Source of the DNA: Billgrantia zhangzhouensis
Lineage (GTDB): Bacteria; Pseudomonadota; Gammaproteobacteria; Pseudomonadales; Halomonadaceae
Assembly (NCBI RefSeq): GCF_021404465.1
Contig: NZ_JABFTT010000003.1
Span: 1-64,000, forward strand
DNA: 64,000 nt
Direction: 5' to 3'
Below the pieces are notes generated by a model that was given only the letters and a program-made list of their open reading frames with translations, did not search any database and was not told the DNA's origin. The position numbers and the translations under genes were made by a program. This document shows positions 55,758 through 64,000 of the stretch, in pieces (position 1 is the stretch's first letter; every line of letters starts with the position of its first letter).

Positions 55758-56560
55758 GTTCGCAACGCTTCCTGGCCTTTGGCCTGCGCTTCTACGTGGT
55801 GATCTTCTTCGCCTACCTGTTCCTGCCGCTGATCATCATGGCGGCGGCCACCTTCAACGACAGCCGTTTTCCCACCGTGACGCCCTGGGACGGTACCACC
55901 CTGCGCTGGTTCGGTGAGCTCGCCGCCGACCGGGGCATGTGGCAGGCGCTCGGCAACAGCCTGATCGTGGCCACCGGGGTGCTTGTCGTAGCCGTGCCCA
56001 TCGGCATTGCCACGGCGCTGTTCCTCAATACCGTGTCGAGCCGTGCCAAGCCGTTCCTCTATGCGCTGATCCTCTCGCCGCTGCTCACTCCGGGGGTGAT
56101 CATCGGTATCTCCACGCTGATCTTCTGGCGCCAGTTCGGTGTCAGCGGTGGCATCTTCCTCACCGTGCTGGGCCAGGCCACCTTCATTGCCGCCTATGTG
56201 ATGCTGATGGTCACCGCTCGCCTGCAGCGCTTCGACCGCACCATGGAGCGCGCAGCGCTGGACCTCGGTGCCAGCCAATGGCAGATGTTCCGACGCATCC
56301 TGCTGCCGTACCTCAAGCCGGCACTCTACTCGGCGGCGGTCATCGCCTTCCTGCAATCCTTCGAAAACTACAACACCACCCTGTTCGTGGTGGGCTACGA
56401 CACCACGCTGACGGTCTACATCGCCTCCAAGGTGCGCACTGGCCTTACCCCAGCGGTCAACGCCCTGGGCCTGATCCTGATCCTGGTGACGGTGCTGTTC
56501 GCGGTCATCTACGAACTCAAGCGGCGGCGTGAGGCGGCAAGGACGGTGAAGGGGGTATGA
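55754..56560 (+). CDS. ABC transporter permease, PotC-like
   Basis: A 268-residue permease with six hydrophobic segments and coupling motif AALDLGASQWQMFRRILLPYLKPAL. FENYNTTLFVVGYDTTL follows as in polyamine permeases. Last gene of the operon; it converges with the LysR gene, 4 bases apart. Confidence 0.92.
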   Translation: MSSQRFLAFGLRFYVVIFFAYLFLPLIIMAAATFNDSRFPTVTPWDGTTLRWFGELAADRGMWQALGNSLIVATGVLVVAVPIGIATALFLNTVSSRAKPFLYALILSPLLTPGVIIGISTLIFWRQFGVSGGIFLTVLGQATFIAAYVMLMVTARLQRFDRTMERAALDLGASQWQMFRRILLPYLKPALYSAAVIAFLQSFENYNTTLFVVGYDTTLTVYIASKVRTGLTPAVNALGLILILVTVLFAVIYELKRRREAARTVKGV

Positions 56561-56564
56561 GCGT

Positions 56565-57467
56565 TCAGTTCGTCCCCCACACTCCCTCCAGCACTTCCAG
56601 CGCCGCGGCAATGGCAGGCTCCTCGCTGCGTTCGCGCCGCCACACGAAGCACAGCGCACAGGGCAGGCGAACCTCATCGACCACCACCAGGCCGCGCTCC
56701 TGGCGCTCGGCCATGGCCAGCGCATCGCGGGCCAGGCTGAGTCCCACGCCGGCGCGTACCAGGTCGAGCATGCACGCTTCCTGATCCACCTGGGCCACGC
56801 CCTTGGGGGTGACGCCGAGCGGGTCGAGTACACCGTGCAGCAACCGGTGATGGGCAGATAGGGTCGGCGTGACGATCCACGGCAGGGTGGCCAGACTCGC
56901 CCAGCCGGCACCGGCTACACGGCTTCCCCAGCCAGGTGGCGCCACCACGTGGTAGTGAAAATGGGTCAGTTCGCGGTGAGCGATCTCCGGCGCTTCCGGC
57001 CCGGGGCCTTCACCGGGCGGCGCGAGGAAAAAGCCCACATCCAGCGCGTCACGGCGAACCCATTCCAGCACGCTGCCACTCATGCCGTGCTGCAGCTCGG
57101 TCTCGAGCTGCGGGGCGCGTTCCACCAGGCGGTGTAGAAAGGCGCCCAGGCGAATGAACTCGGGGTCGACGATGGTGCCGATGCGCAGCCTGCCACGGAG
57201 GGTGCTGTGCAGGGCAAGGGCGCTCTGTTCGAAGGTGGCCATGGCAGCCAGTGCCCGCTCCGCCGCGGGCAGCAGGGCATGACCGTCGGCAGTTAGCGCC
57301 AGGCCCTGGGGGCGGCGGCGAAACAGCGTCAGCCCCAGCGTCTCTTGCAGGTGCTTGAGCTTGAGGCTAACTGCCGGCTGGGTCAGGTGCAGGCGCTCGG
57401 CGGCGCGGGAAACGCTGCCTTCTCGGGCCACGGTGACGAAGGCGCGCAGAGTGGGAAGATCGTGCAT
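56565..57467 (-). CDS. LysR-type regulator, divergent from mmsA
   Basis: A 300-residue regulator with an N-terminal helix-turn-helix (LPTLRAFVTVAREGSVSRAAERLHLTQPAVSLKLKHLQ) and an effector domain. Divergent from mmsA and the GMC gene; a symmetric LysR-type box lies 19 bases upstream of its start. By analogy with Pseudomonas 3-hydroxypropionate loci, it may respond to 3-hydroxypropionate. Confidence 0.9.
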   Translation of the reverse strand: MHDLPTLRAFVTVAREGSVSRAAERLHLTQPAVSLKLKHLQETLGLTLFRRRPQGLALTADGHALLPAAERALAAMATFEQSALALHSTLRGRLRIGTIVDPEFIRLGAFLHRLVERAPQLETELQHGMSGSVLEWVRRDALDVGFFLAPPGEGPGPEAPEIAHRELTHFHYHVVAPPGWGSRVAGAGWASLATLPWIVTPTLSAHHRLLHGVLDPLGVTPKGVAQVDQEACMLDLVRAGVGLSLARDALAMAERQERGLVVVDEVRLPCALCFVWRRERSEEPAIAAALEVLEGVWGTN

Positions 57468-57485
57468 GGCGGCTATCGCTAGGAA

Positions 57486-57502
57486 TATAAGCAGAGCTTA
57501 TA
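57486..57502. promoter_or_regulatory. LysR-type operator in the LysR-mmsA intergenic region
   Basis: TATAAGC-AGA-GCTTATA, a perfect inverted repeat of two 7-base arms and a 3-base centre, fits the T-N11-A LysR motif. It is 19 bases upstream of the LysR start and 137 bases upstream of mmsA, suitable for autoregulation and activation of the divergent operon. Confidence 0.7.
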
Positions 57503-57638
57503 ACTGCCTTTTGGATTTCTCAATTGATCCCTGCCCTCGGCGCGGTAGGCTACATAGTCACAATCATGCGCCAGGTCGACGCACGCGAAGGATGATGCGC
57601 CATGACACGCATGCAGCCAACGACAAGATGGTGGAACC

Positions 57639-59150
57639 ATGACTCAGAACACGATCGCGCATTATATCAATGGGCAAATGATGGCCGGCGAGTCGAGCCG
57701 CCAACAGGACGTTTTCAACCCTGCCACCGGCCAGGTCTCGGGGCAGGTGGCGCTGGCCTCCCGCGCCGATGTCGCTACCGCCGTGGCCGCCGCCAAGACC
57801 GCCTTTCCGGCCTGGGCCGACACGCCGCCGATTCGTCGTGCGCGAGTGCTGTTCAAGTTCCTCGAACTGCTCAATGCCCACAAGGACGAACTGGCCCGTG
57901 CCATCACACTCGAGCATGGCAAGGTCTTCACTGACGCTCAGGGCGAGGTGGCCCGCGGCATCGACATCGTCGAGTTCGCCTGCGGCATTCCGCAACTGCT
58001 CAAGGGCGATTACACCGAGCAGGTGAGCGGCGGCATCGACAACTGGACCGTACGCCAGCCGCTCGGCGTAGTGGCCGGCATCACCCCGTTCAACTTCCCG
58101 GCCATGGTGCCGATGTGGATGTTCCCCGTGGCCATCGCTGCCGGCAATACTTTCATCCTCAAGCCGAGCCCCACCGATCCCAGCGCCTCGCTGCTGATCG
58201 CCGACCTGCTCAAGCAGTCCGGCCTGCCGGACGGTGTGTTCAACGTGGTGCAGGGCGATAAGGAGTCCGTCGAAGCGCTGATCGAGCACCCCGACGTGCA
58301 GGCGCTCTCCTTCGTCGGCTCCACGCCCATCGCCAACCTGATCTACGAGAACGGCGCGCGCCACGGCAAGCGCGTGCAGGCCCTGGGCGGTGCCAAAAAC
58401 CATATGGTCGTCATGCCCGACGCCGACCTCGACAAGGCCGTCGATGCCCTGATCGGCGCCGCCTACGGCAGTGCCGGCGAACGCTGCATGGCGATCAGCG
58501 TGGCGGTGCTGATGGGCGACGTGGCCGACAAGATCGTCCCACGCCTGGCCGAGCGTGCCAGGGCGCTGAAGGTCAAGAACGGCCTCGAACTCGACGCCGA
58601 GATGGGCCCCATCGTCACCGCCCAGGCTCACCAGCGCATCACCGGCTATATCGAGAAGGGCGTAGCCGAGGGCGCCGAGTTGGTGGTCGACGGCCGCGAG
58701 TTCGACGCCACCACGACAGGCGACGGTTGCAGCGAAGGCTTCTGGATGGGTGGCTCGCTGTTCGACCACGTCACTCCAGAGATGACTATCTATAAGGAAG
58801 AGATCTTCGGCCCGGTGCTGGCCTGCGTGCGGGTGCCCGACATCGCCACTGCCATCCAACTGATCAACGACCATGAGTTTGGCAACGGCGTGAGCTGCTT
58901 CACCGAGAGCGGCAGCGTGGCGCGCGAGTTCGGCCGCCGTATCCAGGTCGGCATGGTCGGTATCAATGTGCCGATCCCGGTGCCCATGGCGTGGCACGGC
59001 TTCGGTGGCTGGAAGCGCTCGCTGTTCGGTGACACCCACGCTTATGGAGAGGAGGGCGTGCGCTTCTACACCAAGCAGAAGTCGATCATGCAGCGCTGGT
59101 CGGACTCCATAAACGCGGGCGCCGAGTTCGCCATGCCGACCCATAAGTGA
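57639..59150 (+). CDS. mmsA: CoA-acylating (methyl)malonate-semialdehyde dehydrogenase
   Basis: A 503-residue aldehyde dehydrogenase that turns (methyl)malonate semialdehyde into propionyl- or acetyl-CoA with NAD and CoA. Family marks: [29 protein letters not shown] and nucleophile Cys283 in [11 protein letters not shown]. The next gene encodes a GMC dehydrogenase, as in dddC-dddA and hpdH-mmsA sets, so malonate semialdehyde from 3-hydroxypropionate is the likely substrate here rather than valine-derived methylmalonate semialdehyde. Confidence 0.92.
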   Translation: MTQNTIAHYINGQMMAGESSRQQDVFNPATGQVSGQVALASRADVATAVAAAKTAFPAWADTPPIRRARVLFKFLELLNAHKDELARAITLEHGKVFTDAQGEVARGIDIVEFACGIPQLLKGDYTEQVSGGIDNWTVRQPLGVVAGITPFNFPAMVPMWMFPVAIAAGNTFILKPSPTDPSASLLIADLLKQSGLPDGVFNVVQGDKESVEALIEHPDVQALSFVGSTPIANLIYENGARHGKRVQALGGAKNHMVVMPDADLDKAVDALIGAAYGSAGERCMAISVAVLMGDVADKIVPRLAERARALKVKNGLELDAEMGPIVTAQAHQRITGYIEKGVAEGAELVVDGREFDATTTGDGCSEGFWMGGSLFDHVTPEMTIYKEEIFGPVLACVRVPDIATAIQLINDHEFGNGVSCFTESGSVAREFGRRIQVGMVGINVPIPVPMAWHGFGGWKRSLFGDTHAYGEEGVRFYTKQKSIMQRWSDSINAGAEFAMPTHK

Positions 59151-59169
59151 GTGGGACGGGAGAGCCCCC

Positions 59170-60822
59170 ATGGCAGAACAGGAATTCGACTACATCGTGG
59201 TGGGCGCCGGCACCGCCGGCTGCCTGCTGGCCAACCGCCTCAGCGCCGACCCGGCCAACCGGGTGCTGCTGATCGAGGCGGGCGGCCGTGACAACTACCA
59301 CTGGGTACACATCCCGGTGGGCTACCTCTACTGCATCAACAACCCACGCACCGACTGGTGCTTCAAGACCGAGCCCGATAAGGGGCTCAACGGCCGCTCG
59401 CTGATCTACCCGCGCGGCAAGACCCTGGGCGGCTGCTCCAGCATCAACGGCATGCTCTACCTGCGCGGCCAGGCCCGCGACTACGACGGCTGGGCCGAGC
59501 TGGTGGGCGACGACGACTGGCGCTGGGAGAACTGCCTGCCGGATTTCATTAAGCACGAAGATCACTACCGCCTGGACGAGGGCGGCGATGCCGATACCGC
59601 CCACCGCGACTATCACGGCCACGGCGGTGAGTGGCGAATCGAGAAGCAACGCCTCAAATGGGAGGTGCTCGATGACTTCGCCGAAGCGGCGGTGCAGGCG
59701 GGCATACCGCGCACACGAGACTTCAACCGCGGCGACAACGAGGGTGTCGACTACTTCGAGGTCAATCAGCGCTCGGGCTGGCGCTGGAACGCGGCCAAGG
59801 CGTTCCTGCGTCCAGTTTGCGAGAAACGCAGCAATTTCACCTTGTGGCACTCCACCCAGGTACACCGCCTGCTGTTCGAAGAGGGCGCTAGTGGCAAACC
59901 CCGTGCCAGCGGGGTCGAGTTCGAGTGCAATGGCTCGATCGGTCGGGTAAACGCGAAACGAGAGGTGATCCTGGCCGCCGGCGCCATCGGCTCGCCGCAA
60001 TTGCTGCAGCTCTCCGGCATCGGTCCGGCCGAACTCCTGGCCGAGCATGGCATCCCATTGGTGCGCGAGCTGCCCGGCGTGGGCGAGAACCTGCAGGACC
60101 ACCTGCAGATTCGATCGGTCTACAAGGTCGCCGGCGCCAGGACGCTCAACACCCTGGCCGCCTCGTGGCTGGGCAAGGCGGCCATCGGCGTCGAATACCT
60201 GCTGCGCCGCACCGGACCCATGAGCATGGCGCCCTCGCAGTTGTGCATCTTTACCCGCAGCAGCGACGAGTACGAACACCCCAACATCGAGTACCACGTG
60301 CAGCCGCTGAGCCTGGAGGCGTTCGGCCAGCCGCTGCACGATTACCCGGCGATCACCGCCAGCGTGTGCAACCTCAACCCCACCAGCCGCGGCAGCGTCC
60401 GAATCAAGAGTCGTGACCCGCGCCAGGCCCCGGCCATCGCGCCCAACTACCTCAGCACCGAAGAGGATCGCAAGGTGGCAGCGGACTCGCTGCGGGTTAC
60501 CCGGCGCATCGCCGAACAGCCTGCCTTCGCCAAGTACCGCCCCGAGGAGGTCAAGCCCGGTGTGCAGTACCAGAGCGACGAGGATCTCGCTCGTTTGGCG
60601 GGCGACATCGGCACTACCATCTTCCACCCGGTCGGAACGGCCAAGATGGGCCGCGACGACGATCCCATGGCGGTGGTGGACTCGCATCTGCGGGTGCGCG
60701 GCATCGAGGGGGTGCGGGTGGTGGACGCCAGCATCATGCCCACCATCACCAGCGGTAACACCAACTCGCCGACGCTGATGATCGCCGAGAAAGCGGCGGG
60801 CTGGATCCTCGAGGGGAGGTAA
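59170..60822 (+). CDS. GMC-family FAD dehydrogenase, probably 3-hydroxypropionate dehydrogenase
   Basis: A 550-residue choline-dehydrogenase-like flavoprotein. FAD-binding VVGAGTAGCLLANRL at the N-terminus, GMC motif GKTLGGCSSINGMLY, second signature GAIGSPQLLQLSGIGP, and active-site His in HPVGTAKMG with the later Asn in SGNTNSP. It could be annotated as choline dehydrogenase, but it is coupled to mmsA (19 bases), not to betB. DddA/HpdH-type oxidation of 3-hydroxypropionate to malonate semialdehyde fits best. No direct proof of substrate. Confidence 0.85.
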   Translation: MAEQEFDYIVVGAGTAGCLLANRLSADPANRVLLIEAGGRDNYHWVHIPVGYLYCINNPRTDWCFKTEPDKGLNGRSLIYPRGKTLGGCSSINGMLYLRGQARDYDGWAELVGDDDWRWENCLPDFIKHEDHYRLDEGGDADTAHRDYHGHGGEWRIEKQRLKWEVLDDFAEAAVQAGIPRTRDFNRGDNEGVDYFEVNQRSGWRWNAAKAFLRPVCEKRSNFTLWHSTQVHRLLFEEGASGKPRASGVEFECNGSIGRVNAKREVILAAGAIGSPQLLQLSGIGPAELLAEHGIPLVRELPGVGENLQDHLQIRSVYKVAGARTLNTLAASWLGKAAIGVEYLLRRTGPMSMAPSQLCIFTRSSDEYEHPNIEYHVQPLSLEAFGQPLHDYPAITASVCNLNPTSRGSVRIKSRDPRQAPAIAPNYLSTEEDRKVAADSLRVTRRIAEQPAFAKYRPEEVKPGVQYQSDEDLARLAGDIGTTIFHPVGTAKMGRDDDPMAVVDSHLRVRGIEGVRVVDASIMPTITSGNTNSPTLMIAEKAAGWILEGR

Positions 60823-60866
60823 GAAGGGTGGTCGGTAAGAATTACGTCATCTATGCAAAATAGTAT

Positions 60867-60895
60867 TTGACGTGGGTGCCTGAACAGAGCAAGAT
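60867..60895 (+). promoter_or_regulatory. possible promoter of the cold-shock gene with a long leader
   Basis: TTGACG (60867-60872) and a weak CAAGAT (60890-60895) are 17 bases apart. Transcription would leave a leader of about 135 bases before the ATG, typical for cold-shock genes whose leader controls translation. Confidence 0.35.
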
Positions 60896-61037
60896 GCATG
60901 CAGTTGGTTAGCAAGTCGAACATCGCAAGTGGTCATCGAAACGCTCACGGCGTCGATTTCCCGGTGAAAAGTTTCTTGTTTTACCCACTGCAACTCGGGT
61001 ATTTCCCGGAAATCCATGCTGTTAGAGGAATTCGATA

Positions 61038-61244
61038 ATGGCTACCGGTACTGTCAAGTGGTTCAACGACACCAAGGGCTTCGGCTTCATTTCTCCGGAC
61101 GACAATGGCGACGACCTGTTCGCTCACTTCTCCGAGATTCAAGCTGACGGCTTCAAGACTCTGCAGGACGGTCAGAAGGTCTCCTTCGACGTCACTCAGG
61201 GCAAGAAAGGCCTTCAGGCTTCCAACATCAAGGTCATCGGCTAA
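61038..61244 (+). CDS. cold-shock protein, CspA family
   Basis: A 68-residue single cold-shock domain with RNP1 KGFGFI and RNP2 DLFAHFS. It binds single-stranded RNA/DNA and acts as an RNA chaperone. AGAGGA precedes the ATG. A strong terminator follows, so it is monocistronic. Confidence 0.97.
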   Translation: MATGTVKWFNDTKGFGFISPDDNGDDLFAHFSEIQADGFKTLQDGQKVSFDVTQGKKGLQASNIKVIG

Positions 61245-61283
61245 TCGCCATCCGACTCTGATGTGATTGCGCAAGCAGTCCAG

Positions 61284-61310
61284 AAAAGGCTCGCCTCGGC
61301 GGGCCTTTTT
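61284..61310 (+). terminator. rho-independent terminator after the cold-shock gene
   Basis: AAAAGGCTCGC (61284-61294) pairs with GCGGGCCTTTT (61299-61309) with one G-T pair and a CTCG loop; the 3' arm ends in a T-run. Confidence 0.9.
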
Positions 61311-61456
61311 CGTATCTTCGCGTTCGGCATATGGATTTTCTCCCGTCCTGCTTTTTATTCATTTTGGATATTTAGGAATTTCTAAAAATAACTTTTTAGA
61401 ATAAGTGGCGGCAGTGCACAATAGCTTCACGTTCCCTTGTGCACGGACCTTTTCCC

Positions 61457-63226
61457 ATGCCGCTGGATGCCTGGCTCGCTTCTATCGTCGTCATTGCCGT
61501 CTTCCCGCTGATGGCCTTCTCCCGCCTCGGTCCCGATATCGTGCTGCTGGGAGCGGTCATCCTGCTGCTGACCCTCGGGGTCATCGACCCGGCCCAGGCG
61601 CTGGGCGGCTTCTCCAGCACCGGCCTGTTCACTGTGGCCTTCATGTACGTGCTGGTGGCCAGCATTCGCGAGACCGGCGGCATCGATCTCATCATTCGCC
61701 ATGTGCTCGGCCGACCGCGCGGTGAAGGCGGCGCCCTGACCCGCCTGGTGGTGCCGGTCGCCGCACTCAGCGCCTTCCTCAACAACACGCCGGTCGTCGC
61801 TACCTATATCCCTGCGGTGCTGAGCTGGAGCCGGCGCCTGCAACTCCCTGCGCACCGCCTGCTGATGCCGCTCTCCTTCGCCTCGATACTGGGTGGCACC
61901 ATCACCTTGATCGGTACCAGCACCAACCTGGTGGTGCATGGCCTGCTGGTGGAGCGTTATCCGGAGCTTGCCATGCGGCTGTTCGATCTGGCCTGGGTGG
62001 GGCTTCCCGTGGCCGTGGTTGGAACACTCTATCTGGTCCTGGTGGCGCCGCACCTGCTACCGCAACGTCGTGGTGCGGCCTCGGCCTTCGAGAATCCCCG
62101 CGAGTACACCATCGAGATGGAGGTCGACCCCACGGGTCCACTGGTCGATCGCACCGTCGAGGAGGCGGGGCTGCGCCACTTGCAGGAGCTGTTCCTAGTG
62201 GAGATCGAGCGTGACGGCAACGTGGTCAGCGTGGTGGGGCCGGGGGAGCGCCTCAAGGGGCGCGATAGATTGGTGTTTGCCGGCACCTCCGATGGCGCCG
62301 TGGAACTCCAGCAGATCCGTGGCCTGGTGCCATCGCACCATGGCGAATCGAGCCTGGAAAAAGAGTTCAAGGAACGACGCCTGGTCGAGGCGGTGGTGTC
62401 GGATCAATGCCAGTTCGTCGGCAAGCGCATTCGTGACGGCCACTTCCGCACGCTATATGGCGCTGCGGTGCTGGCGGTGTGCCGGGGCGGCGAGCGGGTG
62501 GCCGGTAACCTGGGGCAGGTGCGCCTGCAGCCCGCCGACGTGCTGCTGCTGGAGGCACGTCCCCCCTTCATCGAGCGTCATCGCCAGTCGCGGGACTTCC
62601 TGCTGATCAGCCAGGTCAACGGGCAGGCGCGACCCAACCACGAGAAGGCCTGGCTGGCCTGGAGCATCCTGGTGGGTGTCGTGGCGCTGGCCACCTTCGG
62701 TGTGATGAGCATGCTGAACGCCGCCATGCTGGGGGCAGTGCTGGCGCTTGCCACCGGCTGCTGCTCGGTGGGGGCGGCCAAGCGCGGGCTGGATACCCAG
62801 GTATTGCTGACCATTGCCGCCTCCTTCGGCCTGGGCGCCGCACTGGAGAGCTCCGGGGCGGCTGCCACCCTGGCTGGTCTGGCGTTGGGTCTGGCCGATG
62901 GCAATCCCTGGCTGTTGTTGATCGGTACCTACCTGCTGGTGGCGATGCTGACCGAACTCGTCACCAACAACGCGGCGGCGGTGATCACCTTCCCGGTGGT
63001 CATGGCCAGTGCCGAGAGTCTTGGCGTCAATCCCATGCCCTTCGTGGTGGCGGTGATGTTCGCCGCCTCGGCCAGTTTCCTCACACCCATCGGCTACCAG
63101 ACCAATCTGATGGTGCACGGCCCCGGCGGCTACCGCTTCAGTGACTTCCTGCGCGTGGGCGGGCTGCTCAACGTGCTGACGGCGGTCGTCGCGTTGGTAC
63201 TGATTCCGCTGGTGTGGCCGTTCTGA
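61457..63226 (+). CDS. SLC13-family anion transporter with TrkA-C domains
   Basis: An approximately 589-residue membrane protein: N-terminal helices with NNTPVVATYIPAV and GTSTNLVV, two TrkA-C (RCK_C) domains in the middle (about 205-395), then the second membrane half with LTELVTNNAAAVITFP and TPIGYQTNLMV. This plan is that of sodium/sulfate or citrate-type SLC13 proteins with regulatory cytosolic domains. Start uncertain: ATG 61457 or GTG 61439, both with weak sites. Confidence 0.87.
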   Translation: MPLDAWLASIVVIAVFPLMAFSRLGPDIVLLGAVILLLTLGVIDPAQALGGFSSTGLFTVAFMYVLVASIRETGGIDLIIRHVLGRPRGEGGALTRLVVPVAALSAFLNNTPVVATYIPAVLSWSRRLQLPAHRLLMPLSFASILGGTITLIGTSTNLVVHGLLVERYPELAMRLFDLAWVGLPVAVVGTLYLVLVAPHLLPQRRGAASAFENPREYTIEMEVDPTGPLVDRTVEEAGLRHLQELFLVEIERDGNVVSVVGPGERLKGRDRLVFAGTSDGAVELQQIRGLVPSHHGESSLEKEFKERRLVEAVVSDQCQFVGKRIRDGHFRTLYGAAVLAVCRGGERVAGNLGQVRLQPADVLLLEARPPFIERHRQSRDFLLISQVNGQARPNHEKAWLAWSILVGVVALATFGVMSMLNAAMLGAVLALATGCCSVGAAKRGLDTQVLLTIAASFGLGAALESSGAAATLAGLALGLADGNPWLLLIGTYLLVAMLTELVTNNAAAVITFPVVMASAESLGVNPMPFVVAVMFAASASFLTPIGYQTNLMVHGPGGYRFSDFLRVGGLLNVLTAVVALVLIPLVWPF

Positions 63227-63337
63227 TCGAGGCCGTCCCCTGCGCTTCTCCCGGTGAAGCCATCGCGACGCACTCGCCGAGAACATGGGTTTGCGGTAGG
63301 GTGTCGGCTTTGCCGATTGCGACGAAGGAAGCCAGCC

Positions 63338-64000
63338 ATGAGCCATCCCGGCGAACTGATCATCGAGCCGAAGAGCGGCCGTCCGGCCGATGCCTGTGTC
63401 TTCATCCTGCACGGCCTGGGGGCCGATGGGCATGACTTCGAGCCTTTGGTGCCGGCACTGCCGCTGAAAGCGGGGCTCGACGTGCGCTTCATCCTGCCCC
63501 ATGCACCGCGGCTGCCGGTCACTATCAACGGCGGCATGGTGATGCCGGCGTGGTACGACATCCATGAGATGAGCCTCGATCGTCGCGTCGATACGGCGCA
63601 ACTGGTGGCTTCCGCGGAGCGCATCCAGGCGCTGGTACAGGAGCAGATCGACCACGGCATCGACAGCCGGCGCATCATCCTGGCCGGCTTCTCCCAGGGC
63701 GGGGCGGTGGCCTACCAGGCGGCGCTCTCCTTCGATGCCCCGCTGGGCGGGCTGCTGGCCATGTCGACCTACTTCGCCACCGCCGACACCATTACCCTGG
63801 CCGAAGCCAACCGCGAGCTGCCGATCGAGATTCACCACGGTACCTTCGACCCCGTGGTTCATGAGTCGCTGGGCAAAGCGGCCTACCAACGCCTACAGGG
63901 GCTGGGCTATGCAGTGCACTACCAGACCTACCCCATGGCGCATGCGGTGTGCCCGCAGCAGGTCGGTGACATCGCTACCTGGCTCAACGTCCGGCTGGGT
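63338..64000 (+). CDS. carboxylesterase/phospholipase family hydrolase, 3' truncated by the window
   Basis: The first 221 residues of an alpha/beta hydrolase (Abhydrolase_2). Motifs: FILHGLGADGHDFEPLVPAL (oxyanion region), nucleophile Ser in LAGFSQGGAVAYQ, Asp in HHGTFDPVV and His in YPMAHAVCPQQ, so the triad is complete. It cleaves short acyl esters. The ATG at 63338 has AAGGAAG upstream; the stop lies beyond 64000, probably within a few codons. Confidence 0.9.
   Translation, partial: MSHPGELIIEPKSGRPADACVFILHGLGADGHDFEPLVPALPLKAGLDVRFILPHAPRLPVTINGGMVMPAWYDIHEMSLDRRVDTAQLVASAERIQALVQEQIDHGIDSRRIILAGFSQGGAVAYQAALSFDAPLGGLLAMSTYFATADTITLAEANRELPIEIHHGTFDPVVHESLGKAAYQRLQGLGYAVHYQTYPMAHAVCPQQVGDIATWLNVRLG

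Noticed and set aside
59170..60822. Choline dehydrogenase (betA)
   Set aside because: The GMC fold is shared, but no betB, betI or choline transporter gene adjoins it; it is coupled to mmsA, which points to another alcohol substrate.

Overview
The window looks like a chromosomal stretch of a moderately halophilic gammaproteobacterium, most likely a Halomonas-type member of the Halomonadaceae. This is inferred from gene content and protein style, not from a database search: GC-rich DNA, acidic secreted proteins, a BCCT osmolyte transporter with a UspA partner, many TRAP, ABC and sodium-coupled transporters, and a glutathione-dependent formaldehyde pathway. Most genes are ordinary core or catabolic genes. 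One short stretch beside a tRNA gene is accessory.

Layout. 1-3.4 kb: end of frmA, S-formylglutathione hydrolase, mtgA, an EamA exporter and a DUF4168 protein. 3.5-8 kb: a cNMP-binding/CBS/DUF294 signalling protein overlapping into a DnaQ-like exonuclease, then a GAF-GGDEF-EAL protein. 8.2-10.4 kb: usp-BCCT operon behind a 16-bp perfect palindrome. 10.4-11.1 kb: a long gene-free stretch that looks like a degenerate repeat element. 11.1-15.2 kb: two secreted acidic proteins facing an NtrC-type two-component system; a sigma-54-like promoter precedes the first of them. 15.3-21.9 kb: aldose sugar dehydrogenase, AEC transporter, ABC exporter, sodium/solute symporter and a YceI-like protein.

22.0-27.1 kb (accessory): tRNA(CAU), probably tRNA-Ile2, then a zeta-like P-loop gene with a 63-residue partner, a 796-residue nuclease-helicase-LexA-like peptidase fusion (DUF2075 family), a MazG-like dNTP pyrophosphohydrolase, a broken SOS-peptidase (YedK) remnant and a broken AraC gene. 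The fusion keeps an Ala-Gly cleavage motif and a Ser/Lys dyad aligned with LexA. Together with the MazG gene it is the best candidate here for an undescribed, damage- or phage-triggered system.

27.1-39.9 kb: a catabolic island probably for guanidino compounds. One operon encodes an amidohydrolase, a 2-ketoarginine decarboxylase-like enzyme and an aldehyde dehydrogenase. A divergent operon, with a LysR gene at the junction, encodes an M20 amidohydrolase, a TRAP transporter, a cupin, a guanidinobutyrase-like ureohydrolase and a CobW metallochaperone. 40-41.7 kb: a DUF4143 ATPase preceded by a regular 22-23-bp repeat array. 41.7-52.2 kb: glycine-zipper lipoprotein, extracellular nuclease, regulator-azlC-azlD operon, pncB, DUF892 ferritin-like protein, FAD/Rieske oxidoreductase, PhoD-like phosphatase and NnrU. 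52.5-64 kb: a polyamine-type ABC operon, a LysR gene divergent from mmsA and a GMC dehydrogenase (probably 3-hydroxypropionate oxidation), a cold-shock protein, an SLC13 transporter with TrkA-C domains, and a carboxylesterase cut by the window end.
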